Positions 35,238 through 45,600 of a stretch of 64,000 bases of DNA are shown in pieces. This DNA is from Dicyema japonicum (taxonomy: Eukaryota; Dicyemida; Rhombozoa; Dicyemidae), in the NCBI GenBank assembly GCA_011109175.1, contig RDEW01000009.1:1452607-1516606 (forward strand), given 5' to 3'. The translations under genes and the position numbers were made by a program. The notes beneath the pieces were generated by a model, which worked only from the letters and a program-made list of their open reading frames with translations, ran no database searches and was not told the DNA's origin. Each line of letters opens with the position of its first letter. The first letter of the stretch is position 1.

Positions 35238-35820
35238 ATGTTGGGGTTTAATATTTCCAATTCTGTTGGAGGAGGACAAATGAATTCAGCAGTTACTCTT
35301 TCACTGTTCATTATTGGACGTGTAAAATGGAGGAAACTACCTTCCTTTGTCTTGGTTCATTTTCTGTCCAGTTTTACAAGTTGTTTCGTCATTTATGGAC
35401 TTTACATTAATGAATTTTACTGCTTCAACCCTCGCTTGAAAGAAACTAATATTCACATTTGACGACTTTATCGAGTGAATATATATTTCTTGCGTTTATA
35501 AAACAATTCCTTGCAATCAGTTCAGTCATGGTTGGATTTTAACAATAATTAACTAAAAATCTAAACTACAGGAAATAAAATTTCATTCTCTAATGCTCGG
35601 ATTGTTGGTAACTGGTGTCTTCTGTACATTCAACGGCTTCAGGATCCACCACAATTCATCCAAATTTGGATCTTACCGGGAGAATAACAGCATCTATCAT
35701 TGGATATGATAACAATAAAATATGGAATTTTCCGTACTTCAATATTCAATTGTTCTCTCTACCACTTGGGCCATTTTTGGCACATTTGTATACCAGTTAT
35801 TTGTGGGGATCTGGATAAGT
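35238..35820 (+). pseudogene. Aquaglyceroporin-like (MIP family) gene fragment
   Basis: Frame 35238-35460: LGFNISNSVGGGQMNSAVTL then RVKWRKLPSFVLVHFLSSF and VIYGLY match the first half of aquaglyceroporins around the first NPA box (SGGxxNPAVTxxxxxxGxxxWRKxPxYxxAQxxGA). Here NPA is NSA. A second frame at 35615-35818 has HPNLDLTGRITASIIGYDNN and PLGPFLAHLYTSYLWGSG, recalling the second NPARD box region and last membrane span, but the box reads HPNLDL. The two pieces are separated by stops, and the span between is missing. I read it as a decayed gene; a strongly divergent spliced gene is less likely. Confidence 0.55.
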
Positions 35821-35994
35821 GACGGGGTAGTGGATAGTTAACAATTAACCCTAACAGTTTTAATAATTATGTCTCAAAAAGAGAGATTCGTTATTATAAG
35901 TCCTTGATATAATCTCCTGTTATATTCACGATTTAATTATAAATTCGTGAAATCATTAAAATAACTTAACATATTTTTTAAATTAAGTGTGGAT

Positions 35995-36505
35995 TCTCTT
36001 AGAATTGAAAACACATTCCCTCTCACGATTTTATGATCTAAGACGACCACATAATTCTGTTCGAATTGTGGAGATTAGTAATAGGGGATTCGTTATTACT
36101 ATTTCACAGTAGTCAGTGTCTCGTATCTTTTCAAATATTCAACATAACAAAATTGATTATTTTTTCCTGAGGTTTGGTGATGAAGTGCCTCCTTTCTCTA
36201 TTGCTAACGATTGAGGAAAATGTCAACGATAGATAAAGATACGAAAGGATGTTTCTTACAAAATAGGTAAATTTGAATTTTTACAAAATCGATTATTTCT
36301 CATTTGATTTTGAAATCCATTTAAGTATCGGCATTCCAATATACATAAGAACGGATCACCTTTTCTCTTGTGAGATCTGCATAAAACCAAATAAACCTGT
36401 CGGATCTCTGGGAGGATCCGCTCTTGGCTGTGAAGTACTTGTTAGCCATCGGTTCTTTCACTCGAAAAGACCAGGGGTAAATAAACATACATTAGAACTG
36501 TGATT
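35995..36505 (+). pseudogene. Coding-like segment duplicated (inverted) at 42565-42836
   Basis: FYDLRRPHNSVRIVEISNRG then VITIS, a possible intron, then RFGDEVPPFSIAN and, after an insertion of about 260 bp, the end HTLEL with TGA. The 42-kb copy reads the same with RFGGDVPPFSIGTNEQNV then YTLEL and stop. Conservation of the frame on both sides of a GT..AG-like gap suggests exons of a real gene. I do not recognise the family. This copy has stops and an insertion and is probably dead. Confidence 0.4.
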
Positions 36506-36821
36506 TGAATCCTAGCATTTAAAATCTAATTAAGGCATATTTAATTCCTACGGTCGGAGTGAGGCTTCATATCTAAAGTTGTGGGAACTCCTTAGTAGAG
36601 AAGAGATATATCCTTTTTAATGCAGCCCAGTCACTGGGGGTCTCACAAGATGCAGTGCTGAACTATACTATATTTCTGTCTGTTAGCATTTTTTACGAAA
36701 AGGCGATTTTTCAATAAGTGGTCCCAAAATTGCGACAAAATTGATTTTTTGATATCAAAACAAGTTAGGAACCGAGAAGGATTTATCCTCGATTAGACCA
36801 CGTTGAAAATATTTTAAATTA

Positions 36822-38184
36822 CAGCCCCGTGCAAATGTTACCGCCAGGGTCAAGTAATTCATAAGATAAGCAAAAATGTTACTTTTATTTGATAATTTTT
36901 ATTATTTTAAAAAGCAAATATGGCACATGCCACTAGAAAGTTCCTCCTTTATTGCAAATAACTTCGTCAATTCTTTTAGGCGTGGATTTGTACAATAATT
37001 GTATATATTCATTGTCCATAGTGTTCCAAATATTTTGAGCGGTTATCCACAGTTCTGAAACTGTTTTTGGGCTTTTATCTTTTATTTTTGATTTTAGATA
37101 ACTCCAACAAGTCTCAATAATATTCAGGTCTGAAGATTGTGGAGGCCAATTTTCTAAAACTGTGATCTTTTATTCTTTTGTAGACTTGAAGCATGTGAAG
37201 GAGCACCATCTTGTTGTAAAAAGTATCCTTTTTGATAAATTTCAACAAGTCCTTCAGAAAGAATTCGTTGATATTCAACAGAATTTACATTTCCAGTGCA
37301 TAAAACTAGCATTCGTTTTCCATCATTTCTAATTGCATCCCATACCATAACAGAGGGTGAATATCTAATTGTCCCAGTTGTATACTTTGTTTCAAATCGA
37401 GATTCTCAAGGTCTTCTAACATGTTCTCTCGATTCGAGACTCAATGAAATCCGACACTTATCGCTGAAAATTACATTTTTCCATTCGAAGAGTATATTAG
37501 TTTTGCATCACAATTTTCATTTTGGTTTTTTGAGCCTCAGTAAGCAACGGTTTTTTGACCCCTGCTTGTCTGAAAAGATTATTTTGACGTAATATTCTTT
37601 TTACAGTATCACTACTGACAAGATGAGAAACATCACAGTCTGTTCGGATCTGATTAGATGTTTTTTGGGATTGCACACAGAATTTCGGACGAGAATTCTT
37701 TCATATCGTAACGACAAATTTTTTATCATTGCAGCCATATTTTTAAATATAGCGCTTATGGATTTCACGAACTGTACTTCTGCCTATTCCGAGAGTACTA
37801 GCAACTTTAGAAATCGAAGTCCCATTTTCAATAAAAATATGATTTTATAACGATTTTCAACTGAAACACGTGGAATTTAACGTTTTTTTAATTTTATTGT
37901 ACATTTAAAGAATTTAAAAATAAAATAATTAATATTTGACTTCAGATATATCTAATTAATTTAGGTGGCGGTGACATGTGCACGGGATAATTTTCGTTAA
38001 AAAATAAAAAGTGGAAAAATCCCATTTTTAAGGGATGAAATAAAAAAATAAAAAATTGATTAAGTTGGCTAAAATTTAAAAAGCATATTTGCTTTTTAAA
38101 ATAATAAAAATTATCAAATAAAAGTAACATTTTTGCTTATTTTATGAATTACTTGACCCTGGTGGTAACATTTGCACGGGACTG
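36822..38184 (-). mobile_element. Tc1/mariner-type DNA transposon with ~101-bp inverted repeats
   Basis: Ends start CAGCCCCGTGCAAATGTTAC (36822) and, reverse-complemented, CAGTCCCGTGCAAATGTTAC (38184); the match runs about 101 bp with roughly three differences. TA flanks both sides (36820-36821, 38185-38186), the target duplication of this superfamily. The minus strand codes a DDE transposase: EWKNVIFSDKCRISLSLESR, MVWDAIRNDGKRMLVL, GNVNSVEYQRIL, YFLQQDGAPSHAS, then LENWPPQSSDLNIIETCWSY to the C-terminus CNKGGTF. Lesions seen: one TGA after REHVRRP, a 2-bp insertion just before LENWPPQ, and at least one shift upstream. Recently active, now disabled in this copy. Confidence 0.93.
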
Positions 38185-38186
38185 TA

Positions 38187-38602
38187 TGTATGAATGGTAT
38201 TTTTGACAGCAGTTTTTAGAACTGTTCCTATATTCATGAGATCTTTTCATAAATGCAATAAAGATATCGTACATCATTTAAAGCATTTAAGCATTTGACT
38301 AAAAATGGTATTGTGTTATTCAAAGTATATCATTCAATGCTGCCCTTCAAATCGTGATTAGCTATCGATTCAATTACCACATTTACCTGATCAAAAAATT
38401 CCCTTCTGCTCTATGCCTTTTGCAAATACTGAAAGATGCCAGTTTATCGATCTGTCTGAGGAGACGCCCAAAGCCAGTATCCAAAAAGTATCTATCTTTT
38501 ACCTTCTCTACTAGAAGGATTCTACAAAAGTCTAAAATTTATGCGACAACCTGTATTTCTTTACCACAAAATTAAGATCATAAGAAATCACAATCTTTAC
38601 AA
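38187..38602. other. Spacer, no gene recognised
   Basis: AT-rich. A 73-codon plus-strand frame (38354-38575) is not recognised. Contains the 3' flank of the TAF1B-like gene. Confidence 0.45.
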
Positions 38603-40168
38603 TTAAAAACTGAAAATTTTATTTTCAATAAAAACAATTTGGTCAACAAGATCATCCTTAGCCATAATAAGCTCAGGAATCATACATAAACAGCAATCAA
38701 GAACATCCAGCAAAACACCATCGTTAAGACAACTAATGAGACTCATCCTTTCTCTCCCATTCTCTACAAACAATTCTGATCTATTCCGCACCACCAGTCG
38801 ACTTCCACGCCATCTGTCGGGCGCTACAAATCTGGGTAACTCAGAGTCAGTCCTCACACAGGCCTTCACAGCTGACACCAAACGACCCATTCTTCCCCCC
38901 GAAGATTCCGTTTCCCCGTCGATTAGTCGGTCAATCATGTGTTCCAGCGAACAGTTCCTCTCAATAAGTTCCCCGGCCCAATCCCTCAAACTGAAAACAA
39001 GGTCGCCTGGATTTTCCTCGACCTTCTCGAAGTCAGAGTCCAGGCTATACAGGATACTCAGTCCAACCATAATGAGAGCCAGGACGTAAATTTCACGGCA
39101 AAATTTCATCTCCCGTCCAATAAACATGTGGATATTATACACCAACTGGCAAAATTGACCTGCAATTCATAGTCTAGCAAATACAGGACGGAAGTCCGAG
39201 ATCCAAAACGTATTTATGGGAGAGGAAATCCACGGGGATTTGGGAAATGTCCTCCAGACCGCAGATTCTAGCAACTTCCGTGGTTTTCTTGCAAAAGTGT
39301 GAATAGTCGATCTCCAATGGGGAGTACTTTGAGGTCACCATCTTCTTTGAATAACGGAAGAAGTAGAAAAGTTTACTCCTCCTATGTACCTCATCCATAC
39401 GGTCTCTTATCCGTTTCCACTGCCTGGATGTGAACCCCACGTGATTGCCTCAGAAAGTCGACTGCGGAAAGGTTGGATCCAACTTTGAGGGACCCCAGAA
39501 AGCAAATACAGAGAAGGTGAACCACCTCGATTTCTTTTCCTGTGGTAGAATCCTCTGGAAATGAATGTATGGACCTCTTCCTACCCACGTGACTTAAATT
39601 AGTTAGTCAGTATACCTAACGGTCTCAAGATCCCCCATAACACGGAAGAATAGATCGGCGATTTCTGTTATCGCAGATTCCACAGAAGGATTCACATTCA
39701 TGTTGACAAGATCGGAGGACAGAAGGTTTAAGATGTCTTTGAAGTCGCTGATCAGAGACTGAAAATCAGGAATCTCTTCGTTCTTCCAACAGTCAGAGTC
39801 TCTGACGTTTTCCTTGTTGAAAGTTTTTTCTGAATTGTTCAGAACGGAAATTTCAGTGTCGAAATCACTCAAATAAGTAGAAATGTCTGATATCTCAGTT
39901 CCAGACTCATTCGTGAGGAAGGTGGACTGAGAGATCGCAGTGCTGGAGTCTCGAGACAAGAACGAGTGTCTGGAGACGTCTGGAGTCTGTGATTTGAACT
40001 TTTTCAGAGAATATTGTGATTGAGTGTCATCTTCATTCACCTCTTCATCTTCAATTTCTGCAAACTGGTAATATTTTTTGAATGTTAGACCTGAGTGTTG
40101 CAGTCCACACAGTAAAAAAGTTCATTTAGTTGAACAAAGTCAAAACAACCACAAGAGCTGCATTCCAT
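38603..40168 (-). CDS. TAF1B/Rrn7-like RNA polymerase I core factor subunit
   Basis: TFIIB-like factor that recruits Pol I to rDNA promoters. ATG at 40168 gives ECSSCGCFDFVQLNELFYC then VDC, a CxxC...YCxxC zinc ribbon as at the TAF1B N-terminus; a 26-bp intron follows (GTCTAACATT..ACCAG). Then an acidic/serine-rich linker (40040-39610), a 23-bp intron, EVVHLLCICFLGSLKVGSNL (first cyclin fold, family FCYLSLLWxREAITLSDL), SHFCKKTTEVARICGLED (family YKKTVEVGTFLDLP), and FCREIYVLALIMVGLSILYS plus FSLRDWAGELIE (family DVQAVAIIVVxLKLLFLLD..FDFRKWYQI). TAA at 38603. Divergent but zinc ribbon, linker and cyclin region are all in order. The join near 39460-39430 is unsolved. About 450 residues, shorter than human TAF1B. 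Confidence 0.75.
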
Positions 40169-40287
40169 TTAAATATTTATTATTATAGTAAAAAGTTAAT
40201 TTAAAAAGAAAAATATTTTTAATGTATGAATTATAGTCTATTAATGCCTTTTAATCAACAAGATTATTAAAATTTGTAAAAACTGGT

Positions 40288-42150
40288 GCTATCTTAAACG
40301 TGGCGTCAACGAAAATTTTGGAACCGCTTGAAAAGACACGTACCTCCCCTCCCGGGACAGAAATCCCAGACAAAGTCTCTCAATGATGAAATTTCAAGAA
40401 GGATCAGAAGGGCTGAAGCAAACAAGTGGGAAAAGCGAATCTGCTCTCTCCCTTTTCAGAAATCTGCCCAGATGATCTGGAAGGCAATAAAAAGACTTGG
40501 CCCTAAAGAAAACTCCACCTCGAAACAAAAGACAGACCAACTCAGCTTAAATAAACTAATGAAGTATTATACTGGTATAAGTCACAAAACCTTTAAGAAA
40601 ATGGATGGACCCTCTTTGTTCTCGATGAGACCTAAAAGAATTCCGCCGATCACCTTTATTTCTCATTCAAACGTATTCAAAGGCTTGAAGATGATTAATC
40701 CCTCCCGCTCTTGTGGTCCAGATGGCATCCCTTCAATACTTCTTAAACATTTTGGACCGGTTACTATTGGGGTAATCTCCCTTATTTTCAACTATTCTTT
40801 GAACATGAATTCCATCCCTACGATTTGGAAACTTTCCCACATATGCCCAATAGCAAAACCTGGCAAGGACAAAAACAATCCCGCTTCATACCGACCAATT
40901 TCTCTATTATGTTCATTTTCAAAATTATTGGAAAAACTGGTACTTGATCTCAATTCCCCGTCCCTTCCCTTCAGTTCCTCTCAACATGGCTTCAGAAAGT
41001 TCTATTCAACGTCCACCCACCTTACTTCTCTCAATCAATTTATCCTTGATGGCTTCAACTCAAGTCTTCGTCACCTCAAAACCATCGTCTGTTCTGTGGA
41101 TCTGCGTAAAGCCTTTGACTCTGTCTCCAGGAAAATCTTAACCAGGAAATTATTTGGACTCTCCATTAACCCCAATCTAAAACTCTGGCTTTCGAATTTC
41201 CTCAGCGGGAGAAGGGCCCGGGTTTGTATGGATGGTACCAAATCACTTTCGAGACTACTTCCCAATGGTGTTCCGCAAGGCTCTCCTTTGTCCCCATCCT
41301 TATTCAACCTTTTTATGTCCGATTTGCCACGATCAGTTGATAAAGACGATCTTCTCCTCTCCTATGCTGATGACATTCTAATTGGATCCCGTGACCAGGA
41401 TCTCCTAAAAGCCTCAGAAAGAGTTCAAAAACAACTACACGTGATTCAAAATTGGTTAATCTCCAACAGACTTGATATATCTCTTGAGAAGTCCTCCACA
41501 TCTCTATTTACCTCAGACAAACGTCTTGGAAGAATGACCGTCGATTTATTTATCAACCAAACTAAAATACCTTTTACGAAGAATTTGAAAATCTTAGGAG
41601 TCGCCTTTGACACGCACATGACCTTCTCCCCTCATGTCGAATATATCTCCGGAACCTGCTCAAGAAAGCTTGGTTTGATCAAATCTATTTTTGGTGGCAT
41701 CAGAACCCCTTTCCCAGCATTGAAACTACTACATAGACAATTCATTGAGCCATCTATCAGCTACGCCTGTGCGTCTTGAGGAATCAACCTATCCTGGACG
41801 AACATACAGAAAATCAGTGATATTCAGTCCCTATCAGCTACAACTATCGGCAAGCTCGTGAGAACAGTCAGTCTCACACCCACCTCTCTGGAAGACCTTA
41901 TCGGACAAAATGGGAAGGGATTCGCCGCTCTGTGCCGAAAATCCAACTTCCTACAATGCTCCAATGGATTTGTCTTACTAGAAGACTTTACATCACCCCT
42001 CTTGCTTTTTTTCAAAACCCTCCCGTCCTCAGAGAAGCTGTGTGGATCTCGGAAGGTCCACCGGAAAAAGATGAGAGACCTGATGGAGGCGGCCGGGATC
42101 ACCTAATTAGTTTAATCAATTAAATTAACTATTGGTGTTCTTGGGTTAAA
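40288..42150 (+). mobile_element. Family B LINE, long nearly intact RT ORF
   Basis: Open frame from about 40290 to 41779 (483 codons from the ATG at 40328). RT motifs in order: SCGPDGIPSILLKH, NPASYRPISLLCSFSKLLEK, SQHGFRKFYSTS, TIVCSVDLRKAFDSVSRKIL, NFLSGRRARVCMDG, GVPQGSPLSPSLFNLFMSDL, LLLSYADDILIGSRDQD, KILGVAFDTHMTFSPH. The frame ends at TGA (41777-41779) where relatives have TGG in CASW, a one-base nonsense change. Reading on gives GGRDHLISLIN-type sequence; the true C-terminus, in another frame, is LMEAAGIT with TAA near 42104. 3' end TTGGTGTTCTTGGGTTAAA. The endonuclease is missing (5' truncation at about 40288). Near-identical to 8126-8922. Confidence 0.92.
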
Positions 42151-42564
42151 AAAATCCGCCATTACTCGGGACATGAAAATATACTACTGGATTGAGAAAA
42201 TTGGAAACGCCTCACCTTGGAACCTCAAAAACAAAGAAAACAACACTACTGTGCTGATTTGTTTAGCACCAATAGTATCGAAACGATCAGCTCAACTGGT
42301 TTACATGTCTACATTGCCCCCGTATTAGATATGAGAGTGGATCACAGAATCAACCAAAAAACTTAAAATCATAGTACGGAATCAGTAAATGAGAATAAAG
42401 TATCAAATTTTTTTGTCACAGCCTGTAAGTTTAAATCAGTTCGTATGGGAAATCCAGTTTGAAATGAGAATGAAAAAAAATTAGAAAACCACGGTAAACC
42501 AAACAATCTAACCACGTGATTCCAAATCGTTTGAGTATTCGAGGTTAATAAATAAATGTAGATT

Positions 42565-42836
42565 TGAAGAAAATGCTAGGATTCAAATCACAGTTCTAAT
42601 GTATAGACATTTTGCTCATTCGTTCCAATAGAGAAAGGAGGCACGTCACCACCAAACCTCTGAAAAAATAATCAATTTTGTTATTTTGTATATTTGAAAA
42701 AATACTAAACTATAACAAGCACTGACAACTGTGAAATAGTAATAACGAATCCCCTATTACTAATCTCCCTAATTCGAACAGAATTATGTGGTCGTCTTAG
42801 ATCATAAAAATCGCGAGAAACTTTAAGACATTCCAT
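42565..42836 (-). pseudogene. Inverted partial duplicate of 35995-36530, coding-like
   Basis: Minus strand: VSRDFYDLRRPHNSVRIREI then SNRGFVITISQ, a gap of about 75 bp ending TTTTTTCAG, then RFGGDVPPFSIGTNEQNV and YTLEL with TGA. Cleaner than the 36-kb copy. The product is unknown. A SINE is inserted directly upstream (42837-43064), so the 5' part of the gene is cut off here. Confidence 0.4.
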
Positions 42837-43064
42837 TAATATAATAATAATAGCCTTTTCACGAGAGCCATAATATCTATAGCTCCGCATAGGCAGGACA
42901 AACACTTTATTTAACGCAGTGAGTATTCACTGATGACGGCGTCACTCGTCAAACCCTTTCTGCATCGTAGATACGTGGAACCTTCCACCAGGAGATCAGC
43001 AGCAAGATTCGAACCCGTAGCCTAAGCCACTTAAGCCCGACACCTAACCACTAAACCACCCGGC
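42837..43064 (-). repeat. tRNA-derived SINE, copy 2
   Basis: On the minus strand: CCGGGTGGTTTAGTGGTTAG (A box), then GGGTTCGAATC (B box), CCTGGTGGAAGGTTCCACG, GATGCAGAAAGGGTTTGACG, and the end CCTATGCGGAGCTATA..CTCGTGAAAAGGC. Same order as the copy at 48171-48486 with about 60 bp fewer in the middle. The tRNA-like part cannot be a full tRNA gene. Confidence 0.85.
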
Positions 43065-43189
43065 TAAAGTTATTAATTCATTAAAATTTAAAGTTATTAA
43101 TTCTGACGAATGAACATTTTTGAAAGATAATTGATTTTTCACATAAAATTAATTTCCTAAGATATTTCCAGAAGAAGGCTCTCCATTGA

Positions 43190-45405
43190 TGAACAATCTG
43201 AAGAAAGAGTGGATTGGCAAAATACGATCCTGCACATCATTGTTTGGGACTGTATGAAGCATTTGTCAAGCCAATCCTAATATACAATTTATCGACTTCG
43301 GGTACGTCCAAAACTTAACAACTTGGACTAGATTCTTTCCATTGGATACAACTTAGATCCTTACTAGTACTGAACTGACCAACAAGAATAAACAAGGAAT
43401 GACTATATAAGAGATGTTGTACGAGTCCACTGAGTCTCGAAATTATTTGATATGCGTAGGAGGCTATTTGGACATATCTTAAGAATGGACTTGGGTGCTC
43501 CAGCCAGCATAGCAATAGAAGATTACTTCATGAGACAGGGACCATGTTTCCGTAGACGTTCGCGTTTTCCACTTCCAGAAACACTTGATGGAAATCTAAA
43601 GCCTGCGAACAAAAGTCTAAGTCAGAAGTTCCCAACCTTTTTGAGAGCACGGAACCCTATCGAGATTTTTCATTTTATACGGAACCCTTAAATAGTTTTT
43701 AACAATTATCAGTATTTTACTAATATAACAAAAATAAAATGCTAGTTTGTGACATGGTTGTGGCTGACGTCTCTTGCATAGCTCTGTAATATTTTGCCTT
43801 GTCCTTGACAGAAGTAAACGCAGGTCTTCTACATACCATAGGTTCGCGCGTTTTTTATGATTTATATTTGTTAATGCAGAAAATCCACTTTCACAGAGAT
43901 AAGTCGTTGAAAACTGGACCAAAACTCTTAGAACTTTGTTTGCCAAATAAAATATTATTTTTTGACAATCAGCAAAAAACGAATCAATATCAAAATAGAT
44001 TTTCATTTCTTCCTTGCCTGCTGCTATTGGAACATTGAGTTCATGAAAAATATCGGCGAGGTATGCTAATTTGCAACACCAAAATTGAGGCATTCAATAA
44101 AGTCATCCAACCTTTCTTGTATACAAAAAGCCAGTAATTCGTGTCTTAGTAAATAGAAAAGAATTAACATGTTTCCCTTTGAGATCCATCTTACTTCAAT
44201 ATGCAAAATCAAAACTGAATGTTCTGCATTTTCACAAAGTTTCGAGAACTGTCGCAATTTCAAAGGCCTCATTTTGATGTAATTAATTATTTTTACAACC
44301 ATGTCCAAAGCAAATTTAAGTTCCTGCTCAATAGTTTTTGCGACCAATGCCTCGAGATGAAGAAAACAATGCTTTTGAATAATGTTCGGATTCTTATTTT
44401 TCACAATAGAAACAAAGCCTTTAAATTTCCTGGTCATTGCTGAAGCACCATCAGTGCAGATACGCACACATGCTTTCCAATCCAACTTTATATCCTCAAA
44501 ATATGAATTTATAAGATTCAAAATTTCACATCCCTTTGTTGTTCCGAGCAACTCATTGCAGCAAAGAAAATCTTAAACAATGAATTCATCATTCATACAT
44601 CGAACGAAAACAGAGAGTTGCATTCTTCCTGTTAATATCTGAGCTTTCATCCTCTTGAAACGCAAAAAACACAAATTTTTTAATTCGCAGAACCAAAGTG
44701 GTTTCAATGTAATCAGACATATCCTTGATGCGTCTGCTCGCAGAATTATTAGAAATAGGAATTAAGTCGAGCTCAGCGAAGAAATTTCTCCGAACATTAT
44801 CTTCACTACTTTTTTGGATGCAGGCAAAATAACAGTTTTGGGAAGAGTGTAGAATTTCATATTTTTTAGCGGCAATCTCAGCAACAGCATAACTGGCATG
44901 CAGTGATTTTTCGTTTATTTTGATTTTTTTGTAAAACGGGATTCTTGAACTTTATTCTGGTCTAATTTCAGCTTAAAATGTTCTTTTTTTTCTTTGAAAG
45001 ATCAGGTGCTTGGTGGAGAAATGACGTCTAAGTTTCGGTGGAGCCATATCACTATTCGCAAGTTTTTAACCGCAAACAACACAAAATGGTAGAGGGCAAT
45101 CCATGTTCCTAGTCCATGTGAAACCAAAGGCAATATAGCTTTCTCGATACGATCGAACATTAAGATATGTACTGTCAAAAAAAATTTTGAAAAATTCTTT
45201 CTTTTGAAAAAAGAATAAAACATTTTTGAACTTTGTTACCCCTAGAATATTTGGCGGAACCCAGGTTGAGAAACACTGGTCTAAGTGGTGAAAATCTAGA
45301 CGAGTTGAGGAAACTCTCTTAAGATCGAGGTGGTTGGTTCGAAAAATTGTTTTGTGTGCTGCACGACTGATGGCCATGTTTTCCCTCCTAATTTTAAAAT
45401 AACAT
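43190..45405 (+). mobile_element. LINE family E tail, split by a hAT transposon
   Basis: 43452-43622: MRRRLFGHILRMDLGAPASI, AIEDYFMRQGPCFRRRSRF, LDGNLKPANKSL; then the hAT element; the sense continues after it at 45287 with GENLDELRKLS and DRGGWFEKIV, as in the tail at 17253-17565 (DDLDCLRELARNRG). Thus the LINE was present first. Confidence 0.75.
43623..45278 (-). mobile_element. hAT transposon with 8-bp target duplication and decayed transposase
   Basis: Ends CAGAAGTTCCCAACC (43623) and, reverse-complemented, CAGTGTTTCTCAACC (45278), flanked by GTCTAAGT at 43615-43622 and 45279-45286 (perfect 8 bp). The minus strand codes a hAT transposase of the SCAND3/ZBED5-like type: ICTDGASAMTRKFKGFVSIV, KHCFLHLEALVAKTIEQELK, YIKMRPLKLRQFSKLCENAE, HIEVRWISKGNML, LAYLADIFHELNVPIA and the dimerisation end FSTTYLCESGFSALTNINHK. 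Two long blocks (44551-44066, 44093-43617) overlap in different frames; the N-terminal BED region is eroded. One copy of a family that also left 33967-34659 and 31495-31585. Confidence 0.93.
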
Positions 45406-45600
45406 AAATAAAAATATAATATAGTATATTTATATTTAAAATCATTAAAACTATAACTAAGAGACAGTAAAACTAAGTTATGACGAAACTAAAGAAAGAA
45501 GGCCAAAGTAAAATAAAGTAACCACTAAGACCAACACAAACCCAAAAAGTATCTTCACCCGTCTCCGAGAAACAGTCTAACTCCAATATCTTCGGAGATT

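Noticed and set aside
38736-39172. Plus-strand frames of 117 and 77 codons
   Set aside because: Antisense shadows of the TAF1B-like exon.
42925-42960. CTGATGACGGCGTCACTCGTCAAAC as hammerhead ribozyme core
   Set aside because: CTGATGA is followed by a stem-like stretch, but the GAAA core and the third stem are absent.
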